Shown here piece after piece: positions 27,166 to 35,753 of a stretch of DNA of 53,942 bases (its first letter is position 1; each line of letters starts with the position of its first letter). The position numbers were made by a program, and so were the translations under genes. The notes under the pieces were generated by a model that was not told the DNA's origin, ran no database searches, and was given only the letters and a program-made list of their open reading frames with translations. The DNA comes from Bacteroidota bacterium (GTDB taxonomy: Bacteria; Bacteroidota; Ignavibacteria; Palsa-1295): contig JAUZOQ010000010.1 of NCBI GenBank assembly GCA_030706385.1, positions 1 to 53,942 on the forward strand, given 5' to 3'.

Positions 27166-28253
27166 TTTACATCCTTCTGTACATAAAGAATTGGAACACA
27201 TAGCAAGAAGAAGAACAGATACAACTGATAGACAAACAAAAACCAAATAAGCTTCAACTGTTTTAAACCCCGCAATACGGGATAGATGATCACCAGATCA
27301 CCGGAAAACTTCAGCAAGAATACCAGTCCTGCAAATTTAAGGGGTAAAACCAAGGGCGCAGCAATAAGTGTGAATGCTCCGATAAAACCGAGAAGCAAGA
27401 TGATCCGACCCATGAGCTTGATATCCTTACCTCCGATCACCCAACGGTGCTTCTGACGCCACCATGTACTGAAATTGCCGGGCGGCTCGCTCTTTACAAG
27501 CAGTTCGTCATTCGCCTTGAACCGCACCTTCCAGTGAGCCGAATTCCAAATCGTTTGGAAGAGCGCAACATCTTCGGTTACGCTGAAGGGAATGTTGCGG
27601 TAGCCGCCAACATCCTGGTATGCCTGCTTTCGGATGGAGAGATTGTTTCCGATCACGGAAACGGGAATATCATAATTTATCGCAGCCATCGAAAGTCCCA
27701 GCAGCTCCGTCATTTCAAGCGATTGCGCGACGTCGAACGGCTTCATCGAATCCAGCACCGTTATGCTCGAGACCATTCCGGTATTTTTCTCAAACCACCG
27801 CAGATGTTCACGTACCCATTTCGGATTCACGGTGCAATCGGCATCGGTTATCAATACAAACTCACCCTTCGACCTATCCATGCCAAGGATCAGGGCACTG
27901 ACCTTTCCCTGAAATCCGGTATCGGGAACATTCGTCGTTGAAAGCATGTGCAGATGTGGAAGCCTCTTCATCCACTCTTCAAGGATCTTAGACGTGTTAT
28001 CGGTTGAATTATCATCGACTACCAGGATCTCAAGACGATCTGAAGGATAATCCAACTTGCTCAGGGATTCGAGGCAGCCTGCAATATTTTCTTCTTCATT
28101 CCGTGCACAAACAAGTACTGTCACTTCCGGAGCAGTTGCGAACGGAAAATCGGACTTACGGCGCAACCCGCGCAGCAACCCCGGCAGGAATGATACCAGG
28201 CCCAGGAAATACAGGGCTGCGGCAATGAGAATCGAGATTTCGAAGGGGTGCAA
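27138..28253 (-). CDS. membrane-bound glycosyltransferase family 2
   Basis: Processive-type GT2 of 371 residues. One N-terminal membrane segment (ISILIAAALYFLGLVSFLPGLL) precedes the GT-A domain: TVLVCARNEEENIAGCLESL, VVDDNSTDNTS, TDADCTVNP (DxD region), SVTEDVALFQTIW, and WWRQKHRWVIGG, the QxxRW motif. Two to three C-terminal membrane spans follow. Such enzymes make polysaccharide or glycolipid at the inner membrane; the product cannot be named. Start codon is TTG. It lies 17 bp after the FAH-family gene and ahead of the DUF1207-like gene in the same direction. Confidence 0.85.
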   Translation of the reverse strand: MHPFEISILIAAALYFLGLVSFLPGLLRGLRRKSDFPFATAPEVTVLVCARNEEENIAGCLESLSKLDYPSDRLEILVVDDNSTDNTSKILEEWMKRLPHLHMLSTTNVPDTGFQGKVSALILGMDRSKGEFVLITDADCTVNPKWVREHLRWFEKNTGMVSSITVLDSMKPFDVAQSLEMTELLGLSMAAINYDIPVSVIGNNLSIRKQAYQDVGGYRNIPFSVTEDVALFQTIWNSAHWKVRFKANDELLVKSEPPGNFSTWWRQKHRWVIGGKDIKLMGRIILLLGFIGAFTLIAAPLVLPLKFAGLVFLLKFSGDLVIIYPVLRGLKQLKLIWFLFVYQLYLFFFLLCVPILYVQKDVKWKGRVYHT

Positions 28254-28270
28254 ACTTTAAATAATATTAA

Positions 28271-28960
28271 TCATCTCCACTCGATGACTTCAACATGAAA
28301 ATCAAGAAGAACCTCACTCGGATTGGTCGTATGCAATTGCATGACGATCTTATCGCCGATCCCAAGCGGCCCGGTGCCTTTCGGCGTTCCGGTAAAGAGC
28401 ATATCGCCCCGTTTAAGCGAACAGGTTCGAGATAAGTAGCTTACCATCATCTCCGGCGAAAAGATCATTTGGTTTGTCGTCGCCCGCTGCCGTAAGTCAC
28501 CATTGATGAAAAGAGAGAACCCGAGTTCATCGAATGGCGGCGCGGATTCGAACGGGATAAAATGACTTACCTGAGCCGAGCCGTCAAATCCTTTCGATAG
28601 CGTCCAGGGCAGGCCTTTGCTCTTAAATTCGTTCTGCTTATCACGCATTGTCAGATCCAAGCCAACGCCATAGCCCGCGATGATATCGGCTGTTCCGAAG
28701 GCCGGAACATTCCGTCCTCCTCCACGAAGCAGCAGGACTAACTCTCCTTCGAATTCCAAGGCCTCGGTTTGCGGAGGATATTCGGCAATATTATACGATC
28801 CATGCCGCAATGCACAGTCGGGCTTCACGAAGACGACAGGATCTTTCGGGACTTCATTCCCTAGCTCCTGAATGTGCTCTACATAATTCCTGCCGACACA
28901 AAAAATCGTCCCGTGCTCATACGGATGATCGTGGTGATCACCCTCGAAAAGTAATTCCAT
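28271..28960 (-). CDS. fumarylacetoacetate hydrolase (FAH) family protein
   Basis: Metal-dependent cytoplasmic enzyme of 229 residues, the short single-domain FAH form. Seen: FCVGRNYVEHIQELGNEVPKDPVVFVKP, EFEGELVLLLR with the metal-binding Glu pair, GYGVGLDLTMRDKQ with the metal Asp, KGLPWTLSKGFDGSAQ, and SYLSRTCSLKRGDMLFTGTPKGTGP. Members act as acylpyruvases, oxaloacetate decarboxylases or hydratases; the substrate here is open. ATG start. It is upstream of the GT2 gene without obvious functional link. Confidence 0.88.
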   Translation of the reverse strand: MELLFEGDHHDHPYEHGTIFCVGRNYVEHIQELGNEVPKDPVVFVKPDCALRHGSYNIAEYPPQTEALEFEGELVLLLRGGGRNVPAFGTADIIAGYGVGLDLTMRDKQNEFKSKGLPWTLSKGFDGSAQVSHFIPFESAPPFDELGFSLFINGDLRQRATTNQMIFSPEMMVSYLSRTCSLKRGDMLFTGTPKGTGPLGIGDKIVMQLHTTNPSEVLLDFHVEVIEWR

Positions 28961-29076
28961 TGCGACTCGTGTTTTGTGTAGTACTTCGGACGAATATACG
29001 GAGAAATAACCTATTCGGAGCGGGATATGCGGGATTTTTGTCCTTAAGTAAGTTCAAACGGCGCTCCGTCTTAGCT

Positions 29077-29508
29077 CTAGTTCTGAGCGTTCAGCCATTC
29101 CTGCAAGATGATCCTTGCAGCCTCTTCATCTTTTCTGAATTTCTCTTCCCTTTTGGTTTTCGTCCAACCCTGCTCAGCGATATTCGACTGCGCCATTACA
29201 GATGTAAGACGTTCATCGTAAAACACGTGCTGGACGTTCTGTGCATCGAGCTTGGCGAATAACTTCTCTGCGAAAGTCCGGACTTCGGAGGTAAATGCAC
29301 TATCAGTGCCTGCCAGTGTTCTCGGAAGCCCAAGAATGACACAGCCAACCTGCTCTTTCGCAACGAGAGCCAGGATTTCCTTTTGGAGACGGTTGGTATT
29401 TTCCAGGATTCCGATCGGACGAGCCAACATGCGAAGTTCGTCGCTTATGGCTAAGCCGACCCGCTTCGAACCATAGTCGATCGCAAGTACGCGAGAGCTT
29501 ATTTTCAT
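29077..29508 (-). CDS. ruvX: Holliday junction resolvase-like RNase H fold protein (YqgF)
   Basis: A 143-residue protein with the RNase H-like start RVLAIDYGSKRVGLAISDEL, VILGLPRTLAGTDS, and VFYDERLTSVMAQSNI, the conserved acidic residues of RuvX/YqgF. Family members process pre-16S rRNA 5' ends in E. coli and have been proposed as Holliday junction resolvases; which role applies here is not visible. Its ATG overlaps the Rel/SpoT stop by one base (TAATG), so translation is probably coupled. Confidence 0.92.
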   Translation of the reverse strand: MKISSRVLAIDYGSKRVGLAISDELRMLARPIGILENTNRLQKEILALVAKEQVGCVILGLPRTLAGTDSAFTSEVRTFAEKLFAKLDAQNVQHVFYDERLTSVMAQSNIAEQGWTKTKREEKFRKDEEAARIILQEWLNAQN

Positions 29509-31778
29509 TACTCTTCGTATCGCTCTGCCGAAGTAACGCCACGGACATGGCGAAGTTTTTCCAGAAGGCGGCTCAGGTGATAGGTATTCTTCACGTAGAC
29601 AGTCATCTTGCCGTCGAACATCTGATCTGCCGTATCGATACTGAACGAGCGGATATTCGTGTTATTGTAGCTCGATATCACGTGAGTGAGATCACTGATC
29701 ATGCCGGGACGATCTTCGCCGTAAATACGAATACCGACAAGATAATCTGCAGCTTCTTCCGTACCGGGCCATTCGACATCGATCAGACGCTCCTTACGGT
29801 TATCCAACTGCATCTGAGAGATGTTATGACAGTTGCGCCTGTGGATCTTTACGCCGTGGCCAATCGTCACAACTCCTACGACATCATCTCCGGGAACAGG
29901 AGTGCAGCATTTTGCATAACTATAGAGAAGGTCATCGCGCTTTCCTTGAATGAGGATTCCGGTTTGCCTGCGGGATTCATCCAGATACGGTACCTCTTTC
30001 GGCACAACTTCTTCCTTCTTCTCCTGGCCTCCGGGTTTGAGCCAATCACGAAGCTTCGTGACGATCTCATCGGCATCGACTTTTGCATCTGCTAATGCCA
30101 GATGAAGCTTACCGATGTTGCCGGAACTTGTCGTCGTGGCAAACTTGGAAAGCGTATCATCGTTAACATGCAACTTCGCCTTCGCAAGATGTTTTTGAAG
30201 GATCTCTTTGCCTTCAAGGATCTTCGTGCGCTGCTCTTCATCCTGAAATTTTCGGATCTGATTCCGGGCCTTGTGGGTGACGACAAATTGCTCCCAATCA
30301 GGATTCGGTTTCTGGTTCTTCGAAGTGATGATCTCGACCTGATTTCCAGAGACGAGTTTCGTATGAAGCGGGACGATCTTCCCGTTGACTTTCGCACCAA
30401 TTGTTCTCAGTCCGACCTGGGTATGGATCTCGAATGCGAAGTCAACAATCGTCGAACCTTTGGGCAGAATCTTCAAATCTCCCTTCGGTGTAAATACATA
30501 TATTTCATCCTGATAGAGATTTAGCTTAAAGCTCTCCATCAGCGCCTTTGGCGCGTCGTCACCGTGTTGCTCGAATACATCCGAAACCCACTTCACCCAC
30601 TCTTCGATCTCCGGATCGGTCTTAGTAATATTCTCCTTGTACTTCCAATGAGCGGCAACTCCCTTCTCGGCAATTTCATGCATTCCCTTGGTCCGGATCT
30701 GAACTTCAACCATCTTTCCGGTCGGACCGATAACGGTAGTATGAATGGACTGATATCCATTCTTTTTCGGCACGGAAATATAGTTCTTGAATCTCTCAGG
30801 AACGGGAGTGTAGATCGATGAAACGATTCCGTAGACTGAGAAGCAATCGTTATCATTCTTCGTATCGATAATGATCCGGATCGCGAAGAGATCATAAAGA
30901 TCTTCGACCTTCTTGCCAAGTCGAATCATCTTATTGTAGATGGAGAAGATATGCTTGGGGCGTCCGACGATCTCGAACTTATATCCTTCTTTCTCCAACT
31001 CCTTTTTGATCGGAGCCACGACTTCGGCAATATAGTTCTCCCGGTCAACGCGTGTCTCAACAAGAAGCTTCTTGATATTGTCGTAGGCTTCGCGGTTCAG
31101 GACTTTGAAGGAAAGATCCTCCAGCTCCCATTTGACCTTCGCCAAACCGAAGCGATGGGCAAATGGAGCATAGACATCGAGTGTTTCCTTTGCCATCCTG
31201 AGCTGGCGTTCCGGCGGAAGGTACTCGATCGTGCGCATATTGTGCAATCGATCGGCAAACTTGATGAGCATAACGCGGACATCATCGACCATCGAAAGCA
31301 TGAGCTTCCGATAGGATTCGGCCTGTGTGATCTCACGCGATTTGAAAATATCGGAGATCTTCGTCGCACCGTCGACGATTCCTGCAACTTCATCGCCGAA
31401 CTCCTCCCTGATCTCTTCCAGGCTGTAGGCTGTATCCTCGACAACATCGTGAAGAAGAGCACAGGCGACGGAGACATCATCGAGCGGGATTTCCTGCGCG
31501 ACGATCATCGAAACGGCAAAGGGATGGATAAAATACGGTTCGCCGGAAGCGCGGCGGTCGTTCTTATGGGCATCGTAACAGAGGCGCAATGCCTTCGTTA
31601 CCATCGGCTCGTCGAAGTTCTTAAGATTCTTTCGGCAGGCCTCAAGAAGTTCGGCTAACTTTTCTTTGTAAAGCGATTCGCTTGTATCGGTAAGATTTTT
31701 TTGAATACCACTTTCCTCTCCATCAGGCGGCGGCCCAGAAGTATCGGGAAGCGGAGCTATGGTACTGTCCCGGACCAT
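29508..31778 (-). CDS. bifunctional (p)ppGpp synthetase/hydrolase (Rel/SpoT)
   Basis: Long RSH protein of 756 residues that makes and degrades the alarmone (p)ppGpp. Domain order: HD hydrolase (FIHPFAVSMIV, CALLHDVVEDTAYS with HDxxED, KFADRLHNMRT), synthetase (SVPKKNGYQSIHTTVIGP), TGS (IYVFTPKGDLKILPKGSTIVDFAFEIHT), a helical and zinc-finger-like region (KCCTPVPGDDVVG; CHNISQ), and a C-terminal ACT domain (GIRIYGEDRPGMISDLTHVIS). Both catalytic sites look intact. It begins two bases past the stop of the TatD-OMP gene (TAG-C-ATG) and overlaps ruvX by one base. Confidence 0.95.
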   Translation of the reverse strand: MVRDSTIAPLPDTSGPPPDGEESGIQKNLTDTSESLYKEKLAELLEACRKNLKNFDEPMVTKALRLCYDAHKNDRRASGEPYFIHPFAVSMIVAQEIPLDDVSVACALLHDVVEDTAYSLEEIREEFGDEVAGIVDGATKISDIFKSREITQAESYRKLMLSMVDDVRVMLIKFADRLHNMRTIEYLPPERQLRMAKETLDVYAPFAHRFGLAKVKWELEDLSFKVLNREAYDNIKKLLVETRVDRENYIAEVVAPIKKELEKEGYKFEIVGRPKHIFSIYNKMIRLGKKVEDLYDLFAIRIIIDTKNDNDCFSVYGIVSSIYTPVPERFKNYISVPKKNGYQSIHTTVIGPTGKMVEVQIRTKGMHEIAEKGVAAHWKYKENITKTDPEIEEWVKWVSDVFEQHGDDAPKALMESFKLNLYQDEIYVFTPKGDLKILPKGSTIVDFAFEIHTQVGLRTIGAKVNGKIVPLHTKLVSGNQVEIITSKNQKPNPDWEQFVVTHKARNQIRKFQDEEQRTKILEGKEILQKHLAKAKLHVNDDTLSKFATTTSSGNIGKLHLALADAKVDADEIVTKLRDWLKPGGQEKKEEVVPKEVPYLDESRRQTGILIQGKRDDLLYSYAKCCTPVPGDDVVGVVTIGHGVKIHRRNCHNISQMQLDNRKERLIDVEWPGTEEAADYLVGIRIYGEDRPGMISDLTHVISSYNNTNIRSFSIDTADQMFDGKMTVYVKNTYHLSRLLEKLRHVRGVTSAERYEE

Positions 31779-31779
31779 G

Positions 31780-32820
31780 CTATTTGTATCTCTGAACTCC
31801 GAACCATCCGAAATATAGGGTTACTCCGGCATTCAGATGCGTAAAGACGATCGGATCGCCCGTCGTATTGAAATCAAATCCCCCTGCCTGCTGCTCTCCG
31901 GTGAAGAGAAATGCAGCACCGATCTGCACGAAAGGTGTAAGAATGAAGTTGTCGCCCAGTTCCCAATCGTAGCGAGCTCCGATCAACCCTTTGATACCTC
32001 CGCGGCTGAACGAATGCTCCAAGTTAGCACTCGGGCCCTTGACTACACCACCGGCAACGGAATCTACAGAATAGTAATCTTGTGAATTGGTAATAGTCAC
32101 ATGCATGTATCCCAGCCCCATGTAGAATTTTACCGGACTTCTGGGATTGATCACAAAGCGAAAATCGAAAGAAAGATACTTTGTCGACATATCTTCATGA
32201 GTCGGCACGAAGTAGTGCGTTGGAATCTTGTTCGTATCCAAATGCGCCGGAGGAGAACTTTCAGATGCGCGGAATAATCCATCCTTGCTAAGGTCGTCGC
32301 CAAAGGTAAAGGAATTATACGATATTTCAAAATCGATCCCTCGTGTAATTGCCGTTCCAATAGAAAAGGATGTGGCAAGAACGGAGGTTGGTGTAAGTGA
32401 TAACCGAAGCCCCTGATTGACTCCGGAAAGATTGCCGACTCCGAGACCAGCACCAATTCCGATGGCCTTCCATACAATAGGAGTTTTTGCTCGTTCGCGC
32501 AAGCGCTCTTCGTCTGCCATTTTTTCAACGGCCCTGATCGAATCCTTCCGAGCCTGCTCCATCGCTTCGCGCATTAACTGCTCTTGTTCCTGCTGCACGG
32601 CTTTGATCGAATCGCGCCGCCTCTCTTCCTGGGCACGCATCAGTTCATCTCGCTGCTTTTTGATGATCTCCTCAGCTTCGCGGCGTTCTTTTGTCAACAC
32701 CGAGTCGGGTGGCTTGCTGCCGGGTTGTGCAAACGTATTCTGGGATGAAAAGAGGAACATCGTCATCACTAGCATGCTAAGTGCGAATAGTCGCCTGGCA
32801 TTGTTCGTAGTCAAAGTCAT
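31780..32820 (-). CDS. outer-membrane protein with coiled coil, read from an internal start inside tatD (alternative product)
   Basis: An in-frame ATG at codon 244 of the fused frame (32820) would give a 346-residue protein. Its first 31 residues form a normal signal peptide: basic n-region with RR contributed by TatD's own C-terminus, hydrophobic LFALSMLVMTMFLF, cleavage after NTFA. The mature part has helical repeats with RRDSIKAV and RKDSIRAV, then strands (LGVGNLSGVNQGLRLSL; GVTLYFGWFGVQRY) typical of opacity-like barrels. Only weak GAG-rich sequence precedes the ATG. I infer this because a barrel protein needs an N-terminal signal; it is not proven. Confidence 0.55.
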   Translation of the reverse strand: MTLTTNNARRLFALSMLVMTMFLFSSQNTFAQPGSKPPDSVLTKERREAEEIIKKQRDELMRAQEERRRDSIKAVQQEQEQLMREAMEQARKDSIRAVEKMADEERLRERAKTPIVWKAIGIGAGLGVGNLSGVNQGLRLSLTPTSVLATSFSIGTAITRGIDFEISYNSFTFGDDLSKDGLFRASESSPPAHLDTNKIPTHYFVPTHEDMSTKYLSFDFRFVINPRSPVKFYMGLGYMHVTITNSQDYYSVDSVAGGVVKGPSANLEHSFSRGGIKGLIGARYDWELGDNFILTPFVQIGAAFLFTGEQQAGGFDFNTTGDPIVFTHLNAGVTLYFGWFGVQRYK

Positions 32821-33549
32821 TATCTCGTGTACGTCTTTCTTTTTAAGTTCAGCAATTTTTTGCGCAATAAGCCCTAAGAATACCGGGCTGTTTCTTTTGC
32901 CGCGATTGGGCACAGGCGCAAGGTACGGAGAATCGGTCTCGATAAGGATCCTATCCTCCGGAGTTTCGCGGACAACATCGGTCAGTGTCGTATTCTTATA
33001 CGTGATGTTCCCAGTATAGCTAACACAAAAACCGAGCGAAACGGCTCTCTTCATTTGGTCGGAATTGCCCGAAAAACAATGAAATTGCCCAAATCCGGTA
33101 TCGGTGTGGCGTTCTCCATAATACTCGGATACGATCTCAAGGGTTTCATCGATGGAATCCCGGGTGTGAATGATAATAGGCTTGCCCAGCTCCAGAGCAA
33201 GTTCAATTTGTTCACGGAATGCCGCTATCTGTATCGGCTTTGGGCAGAAATCATAGTAATAATCAAGCCCTATTTCACCGATAGCTGCAACTTTTGAATT
33301 GTCGCGTATCTCTCTTATGATCCTCTTCCGAACGTCATCATTCCACTCCTTTGCGCTATGGGGATGAATGCCTAGTGCGCAATAGATATTCTTATGTTCC
33401 GATGCGATCTTGAGCGTGGCATCGAAACTTGATAGATCGATTGCCGGAACAACGAAATGACTAACTCCCGCCGCTTCGGAAAGAGCAATGACCTCTTCCC
33501 TATCGGAATCGAATTGTTCGGTCTGGATATGGCAATGCGTATCGATCAT
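31780..33549 (-). CDS. TatD-family metal-dependent nuclease fused in frame to an outer-membrane protein
   Basis: One open frame of 589 residues joins two unrelated proteins. Residues 1-257 are a complete TatD DNase: H5/H7 (THCHIQ), GIHPHSAKEW, IGEIGLDYYYDF (E92), IIHTRDS (H128), FHCFSG (H157), ETDSPYLAPVPNRGKRN and the usual C-terminal TTNNARRLFAL. With no stop the frame runs on into a hydrophobic segment SMLVMTMFLFSSQ, then NTFAQP like a signal-peptidase site, a charged coiled coil (283-350) and a beta-barrel-like region to the end. TatD is normally about 260 residues and cytoplasmic. Either a readthrough fusion or two overlapping genes with an internal start; see the next entry. TAATG overlap with the TonB receptor. 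Confidence 0.85.
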   Translation of the reverse strand: MIDTHCHIQTEQFDSDREEVIALSEAAGVSHFVVPAIDLSSFDATLKIASEHKNIYCALGIHPHSAKEWNDDVRKRIIREIRDNSKVAAIGEIGLDYYYDFCPKPIQIAAFREQIELALELGKPIIIHTRDSIDETLEIVSEYYGERHTDTGFGQFHCFSGNSDQMKRAVSLGFCVSYTGNITYKNTTLTDVVRETPEDRILIETDSPYLAPVPNRGKRNSPVFLGLIAQKIAELKKKDVHEIMTLTTNNARRLFALSMLVMTMFLFSSQNTFAQPGSKPPDSVLTKERREAEEIIKKQRDELMRAQEERRRDSIKAVQQEQEQLMREAMEQARKDSIRAVEKMADEERLRERAKTPIVWKAIGIGAGLGVGNLSGVNQGLRLSLTPTSVLATSFSIGTAITRGIDFEISYNSFTFGDDLSKDGLFRASESSPPAHLDTNKIPTHYFVPTHEDMSTKYLSFDFRFVINPRSPVKFYMGLGYMHVTITNSQDYYSVDSVAGGVVKGPSANLEHSFSRGGIKGLIGARYDWELGDNFILTPFVQIGAAFLFTGEQQAGGFDFNTTGDPIVFTHLNAGVTLYFGWFGVQRYK

Positions 33550-35753
33550 TAAAATAACGTTTCGACTCTGAGTGAAAAATTTCGAATCGGGGCAATATTA
33601 CCCACGATCTCTACGTAATAGTAATTCAAAAGATTCTGAACCTGCAGACTGAAAATGACCGGCATTCCGAACAAGCCATGCATTGCATAGCCAAGCCGGA
33701 CGTCCCATATATAGGCATTCACACGGGCGTCTCCATCAGGTACCTGCTTGATCAGTATCGAATCCACCGATTCGTATTTCGAGATGTAACGAAAATCGGA
33801 GGAGAGCGACCATGAACCAAGCTTCGTCTCTGCACGCGCTTGCAACAAATGCCTCGGCCGGAAGTTCAGGATCTGCTTCGTTATCCTGTCCCGAGGAAAT
33901 ACGTACGTATAGCCGAGGCGTAACGTCAGATCGTCATTAGAAAAAGGGTAATATTCAATGACCTCTTCATGGCCGAATATCTCTGCTTTTGTAAGATTGC
34001 CAAACTGGATGACCGAGGCTCCATTCTGGCTCACGAAATGTGCCTCGATCAGATTGTCGAACGACGAATAAAACATTGCACCATCACAGAAAATATGTTG
34101 GTCCCTGTAGCTTCCGCCGATCTCCGTTGATATGCTTCGTTCGGGTACGAGGTCAGGATTCGGTATGACATGAAATCCGCTAAAGGTTTGATCGATATAT
34201 TTTTCGCCAATCGTCGGAGCGCGGAAGCCTGTTCCGAACGAAGCCCGGAAATCAAATCCGCCTCCCGCATTCAGAGATGCGCCGAACTTTGGCGAGATAC
34301 TTCCTAGAGAGGACGATTCATCATACTTCAATCCATCGGCCCGGAGACCGAGAGTCAATATGAACGGAGAAAGTTTATACTCCCCTTGCGCAAAAGCTCC
34401 GAGCGATGTTCCGTGATGGCTTTGGAACAGATCGGAATTCACATTCTGATACAAACCAAGAATGCCTGTCGTCAAATAGAGCGAATCCAGGATGTCGCTG
34501 TTGCTTTCGAATTCGAGATAGTAGTTCGTTGCATTCGAATGCGGACCCGGCGTACCACCGGATACCGTCGGATCGGTCGAAAACTGAGTGTAGAGCACAC
34601 TTGCCCGCGTTGTTAGTAGGAAATGATCGCTGAGAATACTTTGAAGCGATGATTGCACGTTTGCCTTCATTGAGTGAATTCGTCCGTTGATCGCTCCGAG
34701 AGAATCCGACGGGAAGAACGCATGGTTGAGATCCTTCCAATACAGGAATCCGCCGTGATCTTCATTGGCAAAGAGCAGGCTCGTCTCGAAGCGGTCATGG
34801 TCGGAAAATGGAGTGGTCACTTTTGCAAACCCGCTTGACTTATAGGAATCATCACCGAGCCTATAGCCCTCATTGCGCCGCGCAGCAAAGCTGGCAAGCA
34901 AGCCGGTCTTATCTATCGTGCAGGATGCCCCGCCTTCAATGGATGCGAACCTTCGTGTTTCATCCGTGATCCGCCATTCCGGATATTTTACTTTATCGTA
35001 GAATCCGGCATTCGCGTTGATCGCGCCAATCAATGTATCGCTCGGCTTTCTTGTAATGACATTGATGACTCCGCCCAATGCGCTTGAACCATAGAGAGCA
35101 GATCCTGCGCCCTTGACGACTTCGATACGCTCAATATTCATGAGTGGCAACGCATCAAACTTGATATCGCCATTATCGGCGGAGAGAAACGGCATTCCGT
35201 CCAGCAAGAAAAGGACTCGAGAACCGACAGATCGTGCATACCCGGATGAGCCGCGAATATTTACTTGTGACTCGGTCACCGATACTCCGGGAATATATCG
35301 CAGCGCATTATCCACTGCCTCCGGTGAACGGCCGTTAATCTCATCGGCCTTTACAATGCTCATCGAAACGGGAATATCCTGCACTGCCGTAGTATGGCGT
35401 TGAGCAGTAACGACGATATCCTGGCCGAGAACTGCCTTCTCCACCAGCTCGATTGTGAAATTATTTTCTTTCGGTACGGCAATTGTCGTATCGTAGTAAC
35501 CAAGCACAACGATGCGGATAAATCGCACACTGTCACTGCGGATAAGAAACTCACCGCTGACCTTGGTGATCTGTTTCCGAAGAGGCTCTTTTGTTCTCGA
35601 GAGAGCTTCTACGAGAGCTCCCGCTATAGGCTCATGAGTCTTTCTATCTTTGACGAAGCCGTGAATCAACGATTGATTCGTCGTCTCACCTTGTCCGAAA
35701 GCGATCGGCGGCGCCAGAAGCGAGAGGAGCAATATGATTGCGATGGACTTCAT
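33549..35753 (-). CDS. TonB-dependent outer-membrane receptor
   Basis: Energised outer-membrane importer of 734 residues. Signal peptide (IAIILLLSLLAPPIAFGQ), a carboxypeptidase-regulatory-like domain (LIHGFVKDRKTHEPIAGALVEA, about residues 30-105), plug domain (DIVVTAQR, VDNALRYIPGVSV, VNIRGSSGYARSVGSRVLFLLDGMP, VEVVKG-like IEVVKGAGSALYGSSALGGVINVITRK), then a 22-strand-type barrel ending in LRVETLF with terminal Phe. The ligand (siderophore, cobalamin, sugar, peptide) cannot be told. It overlaps a small lipoprotein gene upstream by four bases and the tatD-OMP gene downstream by one, so it is inside a five-gene operon. Confidence 0.93.
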   Translation of the reverse strand: MKSIAIILLLSLLAPPIAFGQGETTNQSLIHGFVKDRKTHEPIAGALVEALSRTKEPLRKQITKVSGEFLIRSDSVRFIRIVVLGYYDTTIAVPKENNFTIELVEKAVLGQDIVVTAQRHTTAVQDIPVSMSIVKADEINGRSPEAVDNALRYIPGVSVTESQVNIRGSSGYARSVGSRVLFLLDGMPFLSADNGDIKFDALPLMNIERIEVVKGAGSALYGSSALGGVINVITRKPSDTLIGAINANAGFYDKVKYPEWRITDETRRFASIEGGASCTIDKTGLLASFAARRNEGYRLGDDSYKSSGFAKVTTPFSDHDRFETSLLFANEDHGGFLYWKDLNHAFFPSDSLGAINGRIHSMKANVQSSLQSILSDHFLLTTRASVLYTQFSTDPTVSGGTPGPHSNATNYYLEFESNSDILDSLYLTTGILGLYQNVNSDLFQSHHGTSLGAFAQGEYKLSPFILTLGLRADGLKYDESSSLGSISPKFGASLNAGGGFDFRASFGTGFRAPTIGEKYIDQTFSGFHVIPNPDLVPERSISTEIGGSYRDQHIFCDGAMFYSSFDNLIEAHFVSQNGASVIQFGNLTKAEIFGHEEVIEYYPFSNDDLTLRLGYTYVFPRDRITKQILNFRPRHLLQARAETKLGSWSLSSDFRYISKYESVDSILIKQVPDGDARVNAYIWDVRLGYAMHGLFGMPVIFSLQVQNLLNYYYVEIVGNIAPIRNFSLRVETLF

